From NCBI GenBank assembly GCA_025455065.1, contig JALONG010000004.1:1-64000 (forward strand): a stretch of 64,000 nucleotides of DNA, given 5' to 3'. The stretch comes from Candidatus Kapaibacterium sp. (lineage in GTDB: Bacteria > Bacteroidota > Ignavibacteria > Kapaibacteriales > UBA4661). Positions 24,601 through 32,177 of the stretch are shown here, in pieces (position 1 is the stretch's first letter; the number at the start of each line of letters is the position of its first letter). Below the pieces are notes generated by a model. It did no database searches. It saw only the letters and a list, made by a program, of their open reading frames with translations, and was not told the origin of the DNA. The position numbers and the translations under genes are program-made.

Positions 24601-24995
24601 TTGACAACTCTTGCGCTGCCACCGAGCCAGAGAATATCATCCAGAACGTTGAATCCCAACCCCGCATATAATTCCCCTGTCGCAAGGCTGCTGTCCGCGT
24701 TGAGCGTATATCCGACAGCAAGCGGCGCAAGTTTGGCAAAAAAACCGTATTGGCGCTGTAGCGAAAAATCTTGTCCAATCGGCGCAGCAACAAGTAATTC
24801 CGAGCCGTTGCGCATCCCCAACAGCGCAGGATTCCAGCCGACGGCGCTGGCATCGGTTAAAAATCCCAAACGGCGGTTACTCAAATTTTCCGGTGCAAAC
24901 AGCCGATTTTGTGCGTGTGCAATACCCACAAACACGCATAACCACGCGACAATCACGGCACACCGAAGAGCAGCAAAGCGGGAGAGCAGCATCAT
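21615..24995 (-). CDS. Giant outer-membrane fusion: barrel-like, vWA, regulatory-like repeats, OmpA
   Basis: 1126 residues. A signal peptide (to about residue 28, IAHA) is followed by a PorV/FadL-like barrel region (about 29-330; SNRRLGFLTDASAVGWNPALL). A von Willebrand factor A domain with the MIDAS motif DCSGSM at about 451 follows. Four carboxypeptidase-regulatory-like modules start near residues 630 (VVKGTVQNEAG), 725 (ILTGKVADALG), 820 and 912 (ILTGSVEAEKSG). A C-terminal OmpA peptidoglycan-binding domain closes it (ITGHTDDVSSDEYNQQLGQRRAE). This suggests an outer-membrane-anchored scaffold linking wall and surface. The combination is unusual, and no partner is adjacent. Confidence 0.8.
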   Translation of the reverse strand: MMLLSRFAALRCAVIVAWLCVFVGIAHAQNRLFAPENLSNRRLGFLTDASAVGWNPALLGMRNGSELLVAAPIGQDFSLQRQYGFFAKLAPLAVGYTLNADSSLATGELYAGLGFNVLDDILWLGGSARVVNPGNVQQISFETLRWNGSLIAKPFNGLFIGLSATTMGAETFRTERVGSEFRHVRTAPNTLFWTASASYSPVEFLTVNVNYTTAPNNGVLGLPVTIAPEALGLDIGASAQVSILGNPFIVSGNYNLAASAFRLGVEVNVGAIGIGLLRTMPASGDAGLTALVRLSSDPVRNTGQLVGYRADDDGCRTPVDSLLAKPSIMASFLRNSNPDFAKELEKFSPQTQELYNAIQERYYKPKTPVKSITGDAVEVSSRAGYALQVLNVDNSRFPQTTVIVRAVDAEGRSIRGLGEGDFVLKDKQASIVSVKPADSAASTPVDVVLIIDCSGSMANKIRETRENARRFAEEMRKRGADYRIGGILYGLVTVDVLQPTDNFERFEAFIAKAGANQPDEYLPNALEELAQMKFRPNAERIGIVVTDEVSYTARRNEVEPQIIEKLWNNRIKLNKIVKPCDNNGSATAYLTLGREYNIKDRFERILDDIGREITTTYSITYRRAEPKVTVVKGTVQNEAGTPLAAEITLTDQSGNSIGPVETEPVAGLFVTPVVEGKRYAVRIEPADTVNYMTETKTLDATTAQKGDTITMPTVKLRRIARPIILTGKVADALGNAVQADISLTENIDENTQGLPDIVPTSGANARYQRRYGYGKSLSVYIDPALQDDFIPLATELDIRSARQGDTVVRDFVLNRMPKEITVFGKVTTTQPEAKPLENALVTASDVATNTKIAETRTDREGAYNLTIPKGRSVGISVQASEYYADTTYLQLPKRDTTTRREVNVPLIWKNVILTGSVEAEKSGLPVPSALVVTQKDNTDSTIVQATTEPNGTYRMIVPKDVLLRLTAQSGEYFFTSQSAIYRKTDTLALVRNFRLPEALTLRINFPSNEYANPSPFVLDSNGLPSAVRWQDELDRVAANLLLFKNFLGILTITGHTDDVSSDEYNQQLGQRRAEFVVGELVKRGIPAERLQASSQGEKQVLPRRTGENTDIYRARCRRVELVKVKK

Positions 24996-25154
24996 AAATA
25001 AGCCCCAAAACGAGGTGAGAAAAATATGCGTAACTTGTAGGTACGCAACTCGTGCTACGCCTTCTTAGGCGTGGTACGGATTACCCGGTAACAACATTGA
25101 TGTATCTTGCCTGTGCAAGTTTTCAACCATTTTTATTCTATGTTCAGTAGATTT

Positions 25155-26891
25155 TCATTCCTTCGCAACATCGGCAAACACTCGCCACAAAACACCGCTC
25201 ACAACCAGCACCAATGCGGCTTGCACCAGATACGCCGACATACTCATCCAAGGACCGTGATTCATAAAATACCACTGAAGCGGAAACGTCGTAAATGAGC
25301 CGTTGGCGATATTGGCGGCTTGCTGCTGCATTTCGGGGAAATTCATCGTCAGCCAAATTTTTGAACCGACAAGACTCATTGCGCTCAAGAGCGCTACCGC
25401 CCAAGGCTTCACGGTTATGGTGTTCAGCATACACGCAATAACGACAACAACAAACGGGAGAACATTGATGAGTTGCCGCGTTTCGGTCATCATTGTTGCC
25501 AAAAGCACGAACACGCTTATCACTGCAAACAAGCCCAAGCCCAGACGTAATGCGGTTCGCAGGAATGGTCGAAAATACACTGTGGCAAAAAGCACCATCG
25601 GACCAAAATACACCGCCGCAGCAACAATCGTCAGAAGCGGCTTCGACACTGCACAGGCAAGACTTCCACCCAAAAACAAATCCGTATTCATCGGCGCAGA
25701 AAGCGTCTCGTCTTGAATCATGCGCTTCCAGAACATCAACCCGCCCCAAAACACCAGAGCTATCCCTAGACGCAGAACAGAGCCTTTCAGCGCTGCGGAT
25801 TGCACAACGTTCTTGAGACGCTCAAGCGGCAACACAAGCAAGACCGATTCCACCGTAAAAAACCATTGTGCTAAAAAAAGCGGCATCGTGAGCGGCAAAA
25901 GCACGGTAATAACCGGCTCAACTTCGGGAAAGCGCGTTCCGGCTATCAACACAAAATACACGCTCAAAAGCAGCATCAATGCTGTTGTTGTGGCAGCAAT
26001 CAAACGCGCAGTGCGTTGGGGGATGCCGTTGGTTGTGTCCGTTACAGCTTGATTTGATGCAGATTGATTTGATGCGGCTTGATTTGATGCGGTTTTTGGA
26101 ATAATGAAGAGCAGCATGGCGATATAAAACGCCGTCGGAAATGTGAAAAAACCTATTGCTGCGGCTATAAGCACCAACCATTGATGCCGCGCCAAATACG
26201 CATACAGCGTCAAAGTGCCGATAAACAGTGCGCTCGTGTCGGTCAGTGTGGGATAATAAAAACTCATCTTCATCACCGCCACATTCACAAACAGTGCCGT
26301 AAACCCCAACCACCGCGCCACTGCACCCAAAGCAAGATTTCGCGCAATAAGCGCCCAAAGCAGCGCCGTTCCAAGCAGCATAAACGCATTATGAAACACA
26401 AAATATCCCGCAACAAAACTGTCAATGTTCAAGGCTACACTTTGTTGGGAACTGTTTGCATCTTTGGCAAACCAGCGAAAAAACCAGAGGGGAATGGGAT
26501 ATTGCTGGTAGCTCCACTCCAACCATGCGGGCAGCTTATCGAACATTGGTACGATTTGCTGATAGAGAAATTTTGCGGCTTGCATTTCCCCATAGACTGC
26601 AACACTAGGCGCAATGCGCTGCGCACGGTAGGGGTCTATTCGCAAGCGCCCGCGCTCTTGCAATTCGGCGCTGGACTTATTCCACTGCAAACTCCAGACA
26701 ACGTTTTTATACGTTACGCCGTCCCACCCGCAACCGCTATTAAGCGCGATAATCTCGCCTTTTTCAAAATACAACAGACTGAACAGCGCCACAAAAAGAG
26801 GCATAAGCACCAAGTACCACGCAAACGGCTTACGTGCTGGTTTGGAAGCCGATTTGGATTGAGGACGCGAAGAATTGTTCTTTGTCGGCAT
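25155..26891 (-). CDS. Polytopic membrane protein, possibly GT-C glycosyltransferase-like
   Basis: 578 residues with a Lys/Ser-rich cytoplasmic start and about ten to twelve hydrophobic segments. After the first membrane helix a loop reads GCGWDGVTYKNVV and later YRAQRIAPS; a DG-x-x-Y plus R-x-x-RI-x-P pattern is seen in some GT-C-type membrane glycosyltransferases, but this is weak evidence. A cytoplasmic or loop segment (about residues 263-282) carries the repeated pentapeptide ASNQ[AS] three times, encoded by 15-base units at 26048-26092. It lies just downstream of folD on the same strand. Confidence 0.6.
   Translation of the reverse strand: MPTKNNSSRPQSKSASKPARKPFAWYLVLMPLFVALFSLLYFEKGEIIALNSGCGWDGVTYKNVVWSLQWNKSSAELQERGRLRIDPYRAQRIAPSVAVYGEMQAAKFLYQQIVPMFDKLPAWLEWSYQQYPIPLWFFRWFAKDANSSQQSVALNIDSFVAGYFVFHNAFMLLGTALLWALIARNLALGAVARWLGFTALFVNVAVMKMSFYYPTLTDTSALFIGTLTLYAYLARHQWLVLIAAAIGFFTFPTAFYIAMLLFIIPKTASNQAASNQSASNQAVTDTTNGIPQRTARLIAATTTALMLLLSVYFVLIAGTRFPEVEPVITVLLPLTMPLFLAQWFFTVESVLLVLPLERLKNVVQSAALKGSVLRLGIALVFWGGLMFWKRMIQDETLSAPMNTDLFLGGSLACAVSKPLLTIVAAAVYFGPMVLFATVYFRPFLRTALRLGLGLFAVISVFVLLATMMTETRQLINVLPFVVVVIACMLNTITVKPWAVALLSAMSLVGSKIWLTMNFPEMQQQAANIANGSFTTFPLQWYFMNHGPWMSMSAYLVQAALVLVVSGVLWRVFADVAKE
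26048..26092. repeat. 15-bp tandem repeat (three units) inside the membrane-protein gene
   Basis: Units CTTGATTTGATGCAG, ATTGATTTGATGCGG and CTTGATTTGATGCGG are in frame and encode a repeated ASNQ-type pentapeptide. Confidence 0.8.
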
Positions 26892-26914
26892 GAGGAGGCG
26901 GAAATGGTGTGGTT

Positions 26915-27796
26915 TTAATACACCTCGCCCGCAGCAGAGCGGTAGGTGTTAAGCATCAGCATTGCAATCGTCATCGGACCAACACCACCCGGTACGGGCG
27001 TAATCGCAGAAGCCTTTTCGGAGGCACTCTCAAAATGCACATCGCCCACAAGGCGTGTTCCTTTCGGGGCTGCGGGGTCGTCTATGCGGTTAATGCCCAC
27101 GTCAATAACGACAACACCGTCTTTGAGGTTGTCCCCATGAATTGCTTCCGGTACTCCAACTGCCGCCACCAAAATATCGGCTTGGCGTGTGTAGTAGGCA
27201 ATATCGGGCGCGGCAGTGTGGCAGATTGTTACGATTGCGTTGGCATTGGGGGCTTTTTGGTAGAGCAGATTTGCCATTGGTTTCCCGACGATATTACTTC
27301 GCCCCACAACAACGGCGTGTTTCCCTTTGGTTTCGATGTGTGAACGTTTCAAAATTTCCATCACTCCCGCAGGCGTACAAGGCGCATAACACGGCAGCCC
27401 GGCAACCAAACGTCCGACATTTTCGGGATGAAACCCGTCCACATCTTTCGCCGGATGCACCGTGAGCAACACACACTGCTCGTCAATGTGCGCCGGAAGC
27501 GGTAACTGCACCAAAATCCCGTGAATACGCGGGTCGGCGTTCCATGCTTGAATCTGCTCCAAAACTTCTTTTTCGCTGACCGTTGCAGGTTTTTCCAGCA
27601 CAATCGAATAGAAACCAAGTTCTTCGCAGGCTTTCGCTTTGGAGCGTACATACACGTGCGATGCAGCATTATCACCAATAAGCAGTACCGCTAATCCGGG
27701 CTGAATACCGCGCCCTGCCTTGAGTTCTCTCGTTTTTTCAGCAATTTCGTTCCGCACATCTTGTGCAATCGCTTTTCCATCCAGAATCTGTGTCAT
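26915..27796 (-). CDS. folD: Bifunctional methylenetetrahydrofolate dehydrogenase / methenyltetrahydrofolate cyclohydrolase
   Basis: 293 residues, the usual length. Family motifs are all present: the catalytic Tyr/Lys segment HVYVRSKAKACEELG, the QLPLPAHID loop, KDVDGFH, the NADP-site VVGRSNIVGKPMANLL and the C-terminal PGGVGPMTIAMLM. It interconverts 5,10-methylene- and 10-formyl-tetrahydrofolate in the cytosol. The start is at ATG 27796, with a heptamer repeat array immediately upstream (27806-27838), which occupies the position expected for the promoter or leader. Confidence 0.96.
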   Translation of the reverse strand: MTQILDGKAIAQDVRNEIAEKTRELKAGRGIQPGLAVLLIGDNAASHVYVRSKAKACEELGFYSIVLEKPATVSEKEVLEQIQAWNADPRIHGILVQLPLPAHIDEQCVLLTVHPAKDVDGFHPENVGRLVAGLPCYAPCTPAGVMEILKRSHIETKGKHAVVVGRSNIVGKPMANLLYQKAPNANAIVTICHTAAPDIAYYTRQADILVAAVGVPEAIHGDNLKDGVVVIDVGINRIDDPAAPKGTRLVGDVHFESASEKASAITPVPGGVGPMTIAMLMLNTYRSAAGEVY

Positions 27797-27805
27797 GGGG
27801 AAGAT

Positions 27806-27838
27806 AGTGTTAAGTGTTGAATGTTGAGTGTTGAGTTT
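27806..27838. repeat. Tandem heptamer array upstream of folD
   Basis: Successive 7-mers AGTGTTA, AGTGTTG, AATGTTG, AGTGTTG, AGTTTTC. It is the same family as the array at 1257-1345, 26 kb away. Confidence 0.75.
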
Positions 27839-27869
27839 TCAGGACGGGACAAATGGCGCACAAGCATAT

Positions 27870-28400
27870 TTACCCAAATTTCGGCTCCCAAACCTCACGC
27901 AAAACGCAGTCCCACGGAAATTTCAACTCATCGGCGGGGTCGTAAGGATGTGATTGCAAATTAACGACAATCGTTTCAGGCTGCGACAGCGCTTTCCATC
28001 CGTGCATAACACCTGGCGGAATGAGTATCATTGCGGGGTTTTGGATGCCGATGATAAACGAATTGACCTGCCCGAAGGTGGGAGAATCCTCCCGAATATC
28101 CACACACACAACCTGCATTTTTCCTCGCGTCACGGTGAATTGGTCGGTATGAATGGCGTGGAGATGCCACGCTTTGACGACACCGTAATCCGTTGCCGAT
28201 TGATAGACGTGTTGCGGAATAATCACGCCTTCGCGCTCCACCCAGGGCAAACTCCATAGTTCAATCACATCGCCGCGCCCATCTACAATCGTTTTGAGGG
28301 CTTTGTACTTTACGCCATGAATCGTTGCACCGTTCATGGTGGAGTGCTGTTTGAAGGGAAGAGACTGCAATAATGAAACTGTAACGTCGGTAATCTTCAT
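27870..28400 (-). CDS. dTDP-4-dehydrorhamnose 3,5-epimerase-like cupin
   Basis: 176 residues from the ATG at 28400 (MKITDVTVSLL). The RmlC-like double-stranded beta-helix is visible: GRGDVIELW, the catalytic-region His in AWHLHAIHTDQFTVTRG, MQVVCVDIREDSPTFG and PPGVMHGWKAL. RmlC uses a His/Tyr pair for epimerisation; the first His is plausible here. No other rml genes are adjacent, so a sugar-nucleotide epimerase acting on another substrate or a stand-alone sugar-pathway cupin is possible. Confidence 0.8.
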   Translation of the reverse strand: MKITDVTVSLLQSLPFKQHSTMNGATIHGVKYKALKTIVDGRGDVIELWSLPWVEREGVIIPQHVYQSATDYGVVKAWHLHAIHTDQFTVTRGKMQVVCVDIREDSPTFGQVNSFIIGIQNPAMILIPPGVMHGWKALSQPETIVVNLQSHPYDPADELKFPWDCVLREVWEPKFG

Positions 28401-28765
28401 TGGTTTTGTCGGAGAATTAAAGAGAGAATTTATGCGAAAAAAAGCAAAACAGTACCTGCTTGCTCCTCTATGCCTTTTCGGCTCAAACATAGCATTTTTT
28501 CGGCAACTTTGCCCACATTATTCTGTGGATTTGTGTAAAATGTTGGTTTATTTTGACCTGTGGAAAACTTTTGTGATGCTGTGTCGCATTTCTCCCGTGC
28601 TGCCCAAACACCGCTTCGTTGCTGGATAGTTTACATATCAACCGTGCAACTCACGACAAATCAACGAGAAAATGAATTTATTTTCATCGTTCTGTCATTG
28701 AGTAGTGATTTTTCTCGTTGTAGTTTCGCAACCGTTAGTTTGTAACACTATGGATAGTCTGTTGT
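28401..28765. other. AT-rich intergenic region between divergent genes
   Basis: This must hold the promoters for the epimerase-like gene (minus) and the RlpA-like gene (plus). I see two TGTGGA-containing sites (about 28524 and 28559) but no dnaA or other origin context, no strong dyad and no credible gene. Confidence 0.5.
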
Positions 28766-29686
28766 ATGATGTTTCGTACTCTTTCGTTTTTGATGCCCTT
28801 TGTGATGCGCCGCTCTGCTAAGGCGCTGCGCATTGCCCGAACAGTGGCATTTATCGTCATCGTGCTTGTTGGCGCAATGTACAGTTTTGGTGTACAAGCA
28901 AAATTGCGCACGATTTTTTGGGATACGCCTGTCGCTATCAATAATGCGCTCGTGTCTGCCTCTTCCTCAATGGTACAACACGGCGTAGCTTCGTGGTATG
29001 GTCCGCGTTTTCACGGGCGAAAAACCGCTAACGGTGAAATTTACGATATGCACGATTTCACTGCCGCACACCTCACACTGCCGCTTGGAACGGTCATTCG
29101 CGTTACCAACACCGAAAACGACCGCACAACGCTTGTTCGTGTGAATGACCGAGGTCCCTACATCGAAGGGCGTATTCTCGACCTTTCGTATAGTGCAGCA
29201 AAAGCGCTTGGTGTCTTGGGTAACGGTACGGCAAACGTGAAAGTGGAAGTCGTCGAAGGGATTCGCCTGACCGATAGCACCGTTGCCGAGAACGTTGCAA
29301 GCAGCGATTACGAATTTGCCGCTATCAAAGACCTTCTCACAACCACCGCCTTCGCACACGATATGCAGCCGCTTGTCGTTGATGCGGGAACGTTTTCGAT
29401 TGTTTACGAAAGCGATAATTTTGCCGAAGCGCTCAAAGCATGGCAAAATCTCCGCAAAAAACACGGCGACATCGTGTATCTTGTGCCGCAACGCAAACCC
29501 GATGAACAAATCGTGTATGAGGAATGGCAACGCAAGACCAGCAGCGCAGTTCAAAAGCCGCAAACCCGCGCAGAACGACGTGCCGCTAAACGCAAACTTG
29601 ATGCAAAACGTGCAGAACGTACGCGCCTGTATAACTACCAATTATTACTGCTGGAGCCGGATTCGCCGGAACTTGCGGCAAATTAA
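28766..29686 (+). CDS. RlpA-like double-psi beta-barrel protein
   Basis: 306 residues. A membrane anchor or signal helix (about 28-45, TVAFIVIVLVGAMYSF) is followed by the RlpA domain: GVASWYGPRFHGRKTANGE, the LPLGTVIRVTN strand and VNDRGPYIEGRILDLS, where the conserved Asp of the catalytic site lies. RlpA cleaves denuded glycan at septa or serves as a cell-wall protein. The region 215-260 may be a degenerate SPOR-like fold, and the tail is Lys/Arg-rich (TRAERRAAKRKLDAKRAERT), unusual for a periplasmic protein. A terminator follows at 29712. Confidence 0.85.
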   Translation: MMFRTLSFLMPFVMRRSAKALRIARTVAFIVIVLVGAMYSFGVQAKLRTIFWDTPVAINNALVSASSSMVQHGVASWYGPRFHGRKTANGEIYDMHDFTAAHLTLPLGTVIRVTNTENDRTTLVRVNDRGPYIEGRILDLSYSAAKALGVLGNGTANVKVEVVEGIRLTDSTVAENVASSDYEFAAIKDLLTTTAFAHDMQPLVVDAGTFSIVYESDNFAEALKAWQNLRKKHGDIVYLVPQRKPDEQIVYEEWQRKTSSAVQKPQTRAERRAAKRKLDAKRAERTRLYNYQLLLLEPDSPELAAN

Positions 29687-29711
29687 GAGCAACATTCCCA
29701 CATCAAGAAGC

Positions 29712-29756
29712 AAAACCGTTACAGTCTGCATCACTCAGGGCTGCAACGGTTTTTTG
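29712..29756 (+). terminator. Rho-independent terminator
   Basis: AACCGTTaCAG pairs with CTGcAACGGTT and is followed by a T-rich run. It ends the RlpA-like transcript. Confidence 0.8.
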
Positions 29757-29780
29757 TTTCTATTTCACACAATCATCACT

Positions 29781-30614
29781 TCACACCAAACGGAACGAAA
29801 TCTGCGTTTTACCTAGCGTTTCATCCACAACACCATACTCAAAGCTAGGCGTAAAGCGGCTTTCCGTGAAATGAACCGTGTTAGTATTATCAAGCAAAAT
29901 TACCGTCGAACAGCGCGTACCATAGCTGCGCTCCGGCGCATGAATAAACAGCGATGAAAGTTGTCGTTCCCATTCGATGCCGACTCCGGTGTCAGGTAGG
30001 AGCGAATCATCAGGTCTGGTGGGGTCTTGAAGCATTGCCAGCAATGTTTCCGTGAGCGTTTTGGGATTGCGTGTTTTTTCCTCTGCATCCAGTGTTAATG
30101 AGCTTTGCAGCCGTTGTTTTCCTTCCTCCACTTTGTACCAAGGCGTATCCAACAGAGCATTGCTCAAGCCGTGAACGCCTGTGCTGATACGCTCTGCGGC
30201 ATTGCCATTTGCAACGTTGCCATAATTAGAAAACCAGAAAATTTCCTGTGCAGCAATATTTCCCCAAAGAATGTTAAAACCGTTGTACATCGTTTTGCGA
30301 CGTTCCAAGAGCGTAGCAAAATCGCCGTTTGTTGGATTTTGTGTGAGAAATTTGTAGGTGAGTTCTCCACGAGAAGGCGCATCAGGATTGATGTTTGACA
30401 AATCACGAACATTGGTCAGTGCCGTAAAACGTCCTTGTCGCGTGATTCCAAGCCATGTTCCGCCGGCTTCCAAATCTATCCCACCAAAAACATCGGGAAA
30501 ATACGACCACCAGTGCGCCTTGTGTGCGGGGCGCTTCGTAAATTCATCGCGGTTTGCCGCCAAAACAAAGGGATAATCGGGGTGTGCGTTGAGAGCGAAA
30601 AGGATAAGACACAT
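29781..30614 (-). CDS. NRDE-family (TANGO2-like) protein
   Basis: 277 residues from the ATG at 30614, where the protein begins MCLILFALNAHPDYP; family members start with Met-Cys, so the longer frame was rejected. The signature AANRDEF lies at residues 22-28, followed by a GGIDLEAGGTWLGI strand typical of the family. The N-terminal Cys would become the residue exposed in an Ntn-hydrolase-type fold, but activity is not established. Convergent with the RlpA-like gene. Confidence 0.88.
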   Translation of the reverse strand: MCLILFALNAHPDYPFVLAANRDEFTKRPAHKAHWWSYFPDVFGGIDLEAGGTWLGITRQGRFTALTNVRDLSNINPDAPSRGELTYKFLTQNPTNGDFATLLERRKTMYNGFNILWGNIAAQEIFWFSNYGNVANGNAAERISTGVHGLSNALLDTPWYKVEEGKQRLQSSLTLDAEEKTRNPKTLTETLLAMLQDPTRPDDSLLPDTGVGIEWERQLSSLFIHAPERSYGTRCSTVILLDNTNTVHFTESRFTPSFEYGVVDETLGKTQISFRLV

Positions 30615-30828
30615 AGCGGGGTGAATGGTTGTGGTCAAAAATAGTGTTCCATAGCAAAACTACAAAACCGCATCAAAACACGCCGTATAAAAACTACATA
30701 AAAAATTTTCGTAGCATACACCAATTTCCATGATGTTTCGTTATCTTATACATTGTGTGTTCATCTTGCTCACGAGTGTTGCAAGTCTGTTCCTACCTTT
30801 TCATTTTTTTTTTACCACAGGAGGTTGC

Positions 30829-32145
30829 ATGAAGCTATTGAACCTGCTTCGCCGAGCGATGCCTAAAGCAGCGCTTATTTTGGCTCTTTTGAGCTGTTGC
30901 ATACTGTTGTCATCGCCCGGACGCTTAAAAGCGGGCGGTTTTCAACTCAACGAACACGGCGCACGTGCTATGGCAATGGGCTTTGCCGTTGCAAGTGCCG
31001 ATGCGTGTGATGTCAGCACAATTTTTTACAATCCTGCCGGATTGGTCTTTTTGAAAGACGGATTGTCTGTGATGCTCGGTATTACGCCGCTTTTGCCACA
31101 AGCTACGTTTGCCGGACCGACCAATCTCAACCGTTCCGCCGTTACAAGCATGGATTTGTGGGCGTTCCCGCTTCCGCACCTTTATGCGGCATATAAAACG
31201 CAGTTTAGCGGTATTTCCGTTGCTGCCGGTGTGGGCGTATTTGTGCCGTTTGGTGCTGGTACGAGTTGGAATGAAAATTGGACGGGGCGTAATTTGGCGC
31301 TTCGTACTTATTTGCAAACCATTTCCGTTAATCCCGTTGTGGCAATCGGCTTGTTTGAAAATCGTGTTTCTCTTGCTTTTGGTGGTGTATATTCGCATGG
31401 TTCGGCGGAATTGCGTCAGCGTGTCCCGAACTTCGGTACAGAGCCGTTTTTGAACTTGAAAGGCGAAGGAGATTATTTATCGTGGAACGCAGGAATCACG
31501 CTGGAGCCGATTAAAGGTATCAAAATTGGTGCTGCATACCGCAGCAACATTATGATGCGCTACGACGGTCAAGCAAAATTTTCCGCCGATGCCGCAGGAA
31601 CACAGGCACTTCCTGCCGGGTTGAACAATCTTTTTGCCGACGGTCCGGGCGGAACGGCGCTCAATTTGCCCTTTGATTTACGCACGGGAATTTCCTTCCG
31701 CGTCAGTGAAAAACTCCTCTTGGAACTTGGTCTAGACTACGTTGGTTGGTCATCCTACGACACACTCCGTATTCGCTTTGACAAACTTCCCGGCGCTCCA
31801 AACCGCTCCGGCGAAGTCATCAATCCACGTAATTACTTCAACACGCCGACGTTCCGCGTTGGTACGGAATACACTGCTACCGAAACCCTGCGTTTGCGCG
31901 GCGGTGCGTTTTACGACGTTGTTCCGGTGGAAGCCCGCTACACGCAGCCTATTTTGCCGGATGCGAACCGTATTGGTTTAACGGCTGGTGTTGGTGTGAA
32001 TCTGAGCGAGAACTTTGTTGTGGATGTCAGCTATATGTTTGTCTATGGCTTGCAGCGCGAAGTAACCAACAGCACGTTCAATTTCAACGGTATCTATAAT
32101 TCATGGGCAAACGCTCTTGCACTCTCGCTTTCATACCGTTTCTAA
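30829..32145 (+). CDS. OmpP1/FadL/TodX-family outer-membrane transporter
   Basis: 438 residues from the ATG at 30829, which has a strong AGGAGG just upstream; an in-frame upstream ATG at 30730 lacks this. The signal peptide ends near LKA, and the mature N-terminus is GGFQLNEHGARAMAMG, the hatch-type start of FadL proteins, with FYNPAGL shortly after. The rest alternates as a 14-strand barrel and ends ALSLSYRF with a C-terminal Phe. It should admit hydrophobic compounds through the outer membrane. The next gene, 32 bases on, encodes a GDSL-type lipoprotein, so lipid cleavage and uptake may be linked. Confidence 0.88.
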   Translation: MKLLNLLRRAMPKAALILALLSCCILLSSPGRLKAGGFQLNEHGARAMAMGFAVASADACDVSTIFYNPAGLVFLKDGLSVMLGITPLLPQATFAGPTNLNRSAVTSMDLWAFPLPHLYAAYKTQFSGISVAAGVGVFVPFGAGTSWNENWTGRNLALRTYLQTISVNPVVAIGLFENRVSLAFGGVYSHGSAELRQRVPNFGTEPFLNLKGEGDYLSWNAGITLEPIKGIKIGAAYRSNIMMRYDGQAKFSADAAGTQALPAGLNNLFADGPGGTALNLPFDLRTGISFRVSEKLLLELGLDYVGWSSYDTLRIRFDKLPGAPNRSGEVINPRNYFNTPTFRVGTEYTATETLRLRGGAFYDVVPVEARYTQPILPDANRIGLTAGVGVNLSENFVVDVSYMFVYGLQREVTNSTFNFNGIYNSWANALALSLSYRF

Positions 32146-32177
32146 CACGATTTCATCACTTTTTTAGGAGAACACCA

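Noticed and set aside
25051..25080. Hairpin with ACGCCT/AGGCGT stem between two minus-strand genes
   Set aside because: No T run follows, and the stem is short and interrupted, so a terminator is not supported.
28510..28570. DnaA-box-like TGTGGA sites suggesting an origin
   Set aside because: Only two imperfect sites, with no dnaA, dnaN or gyrase gene and no AT-rich 13-mers nearby.
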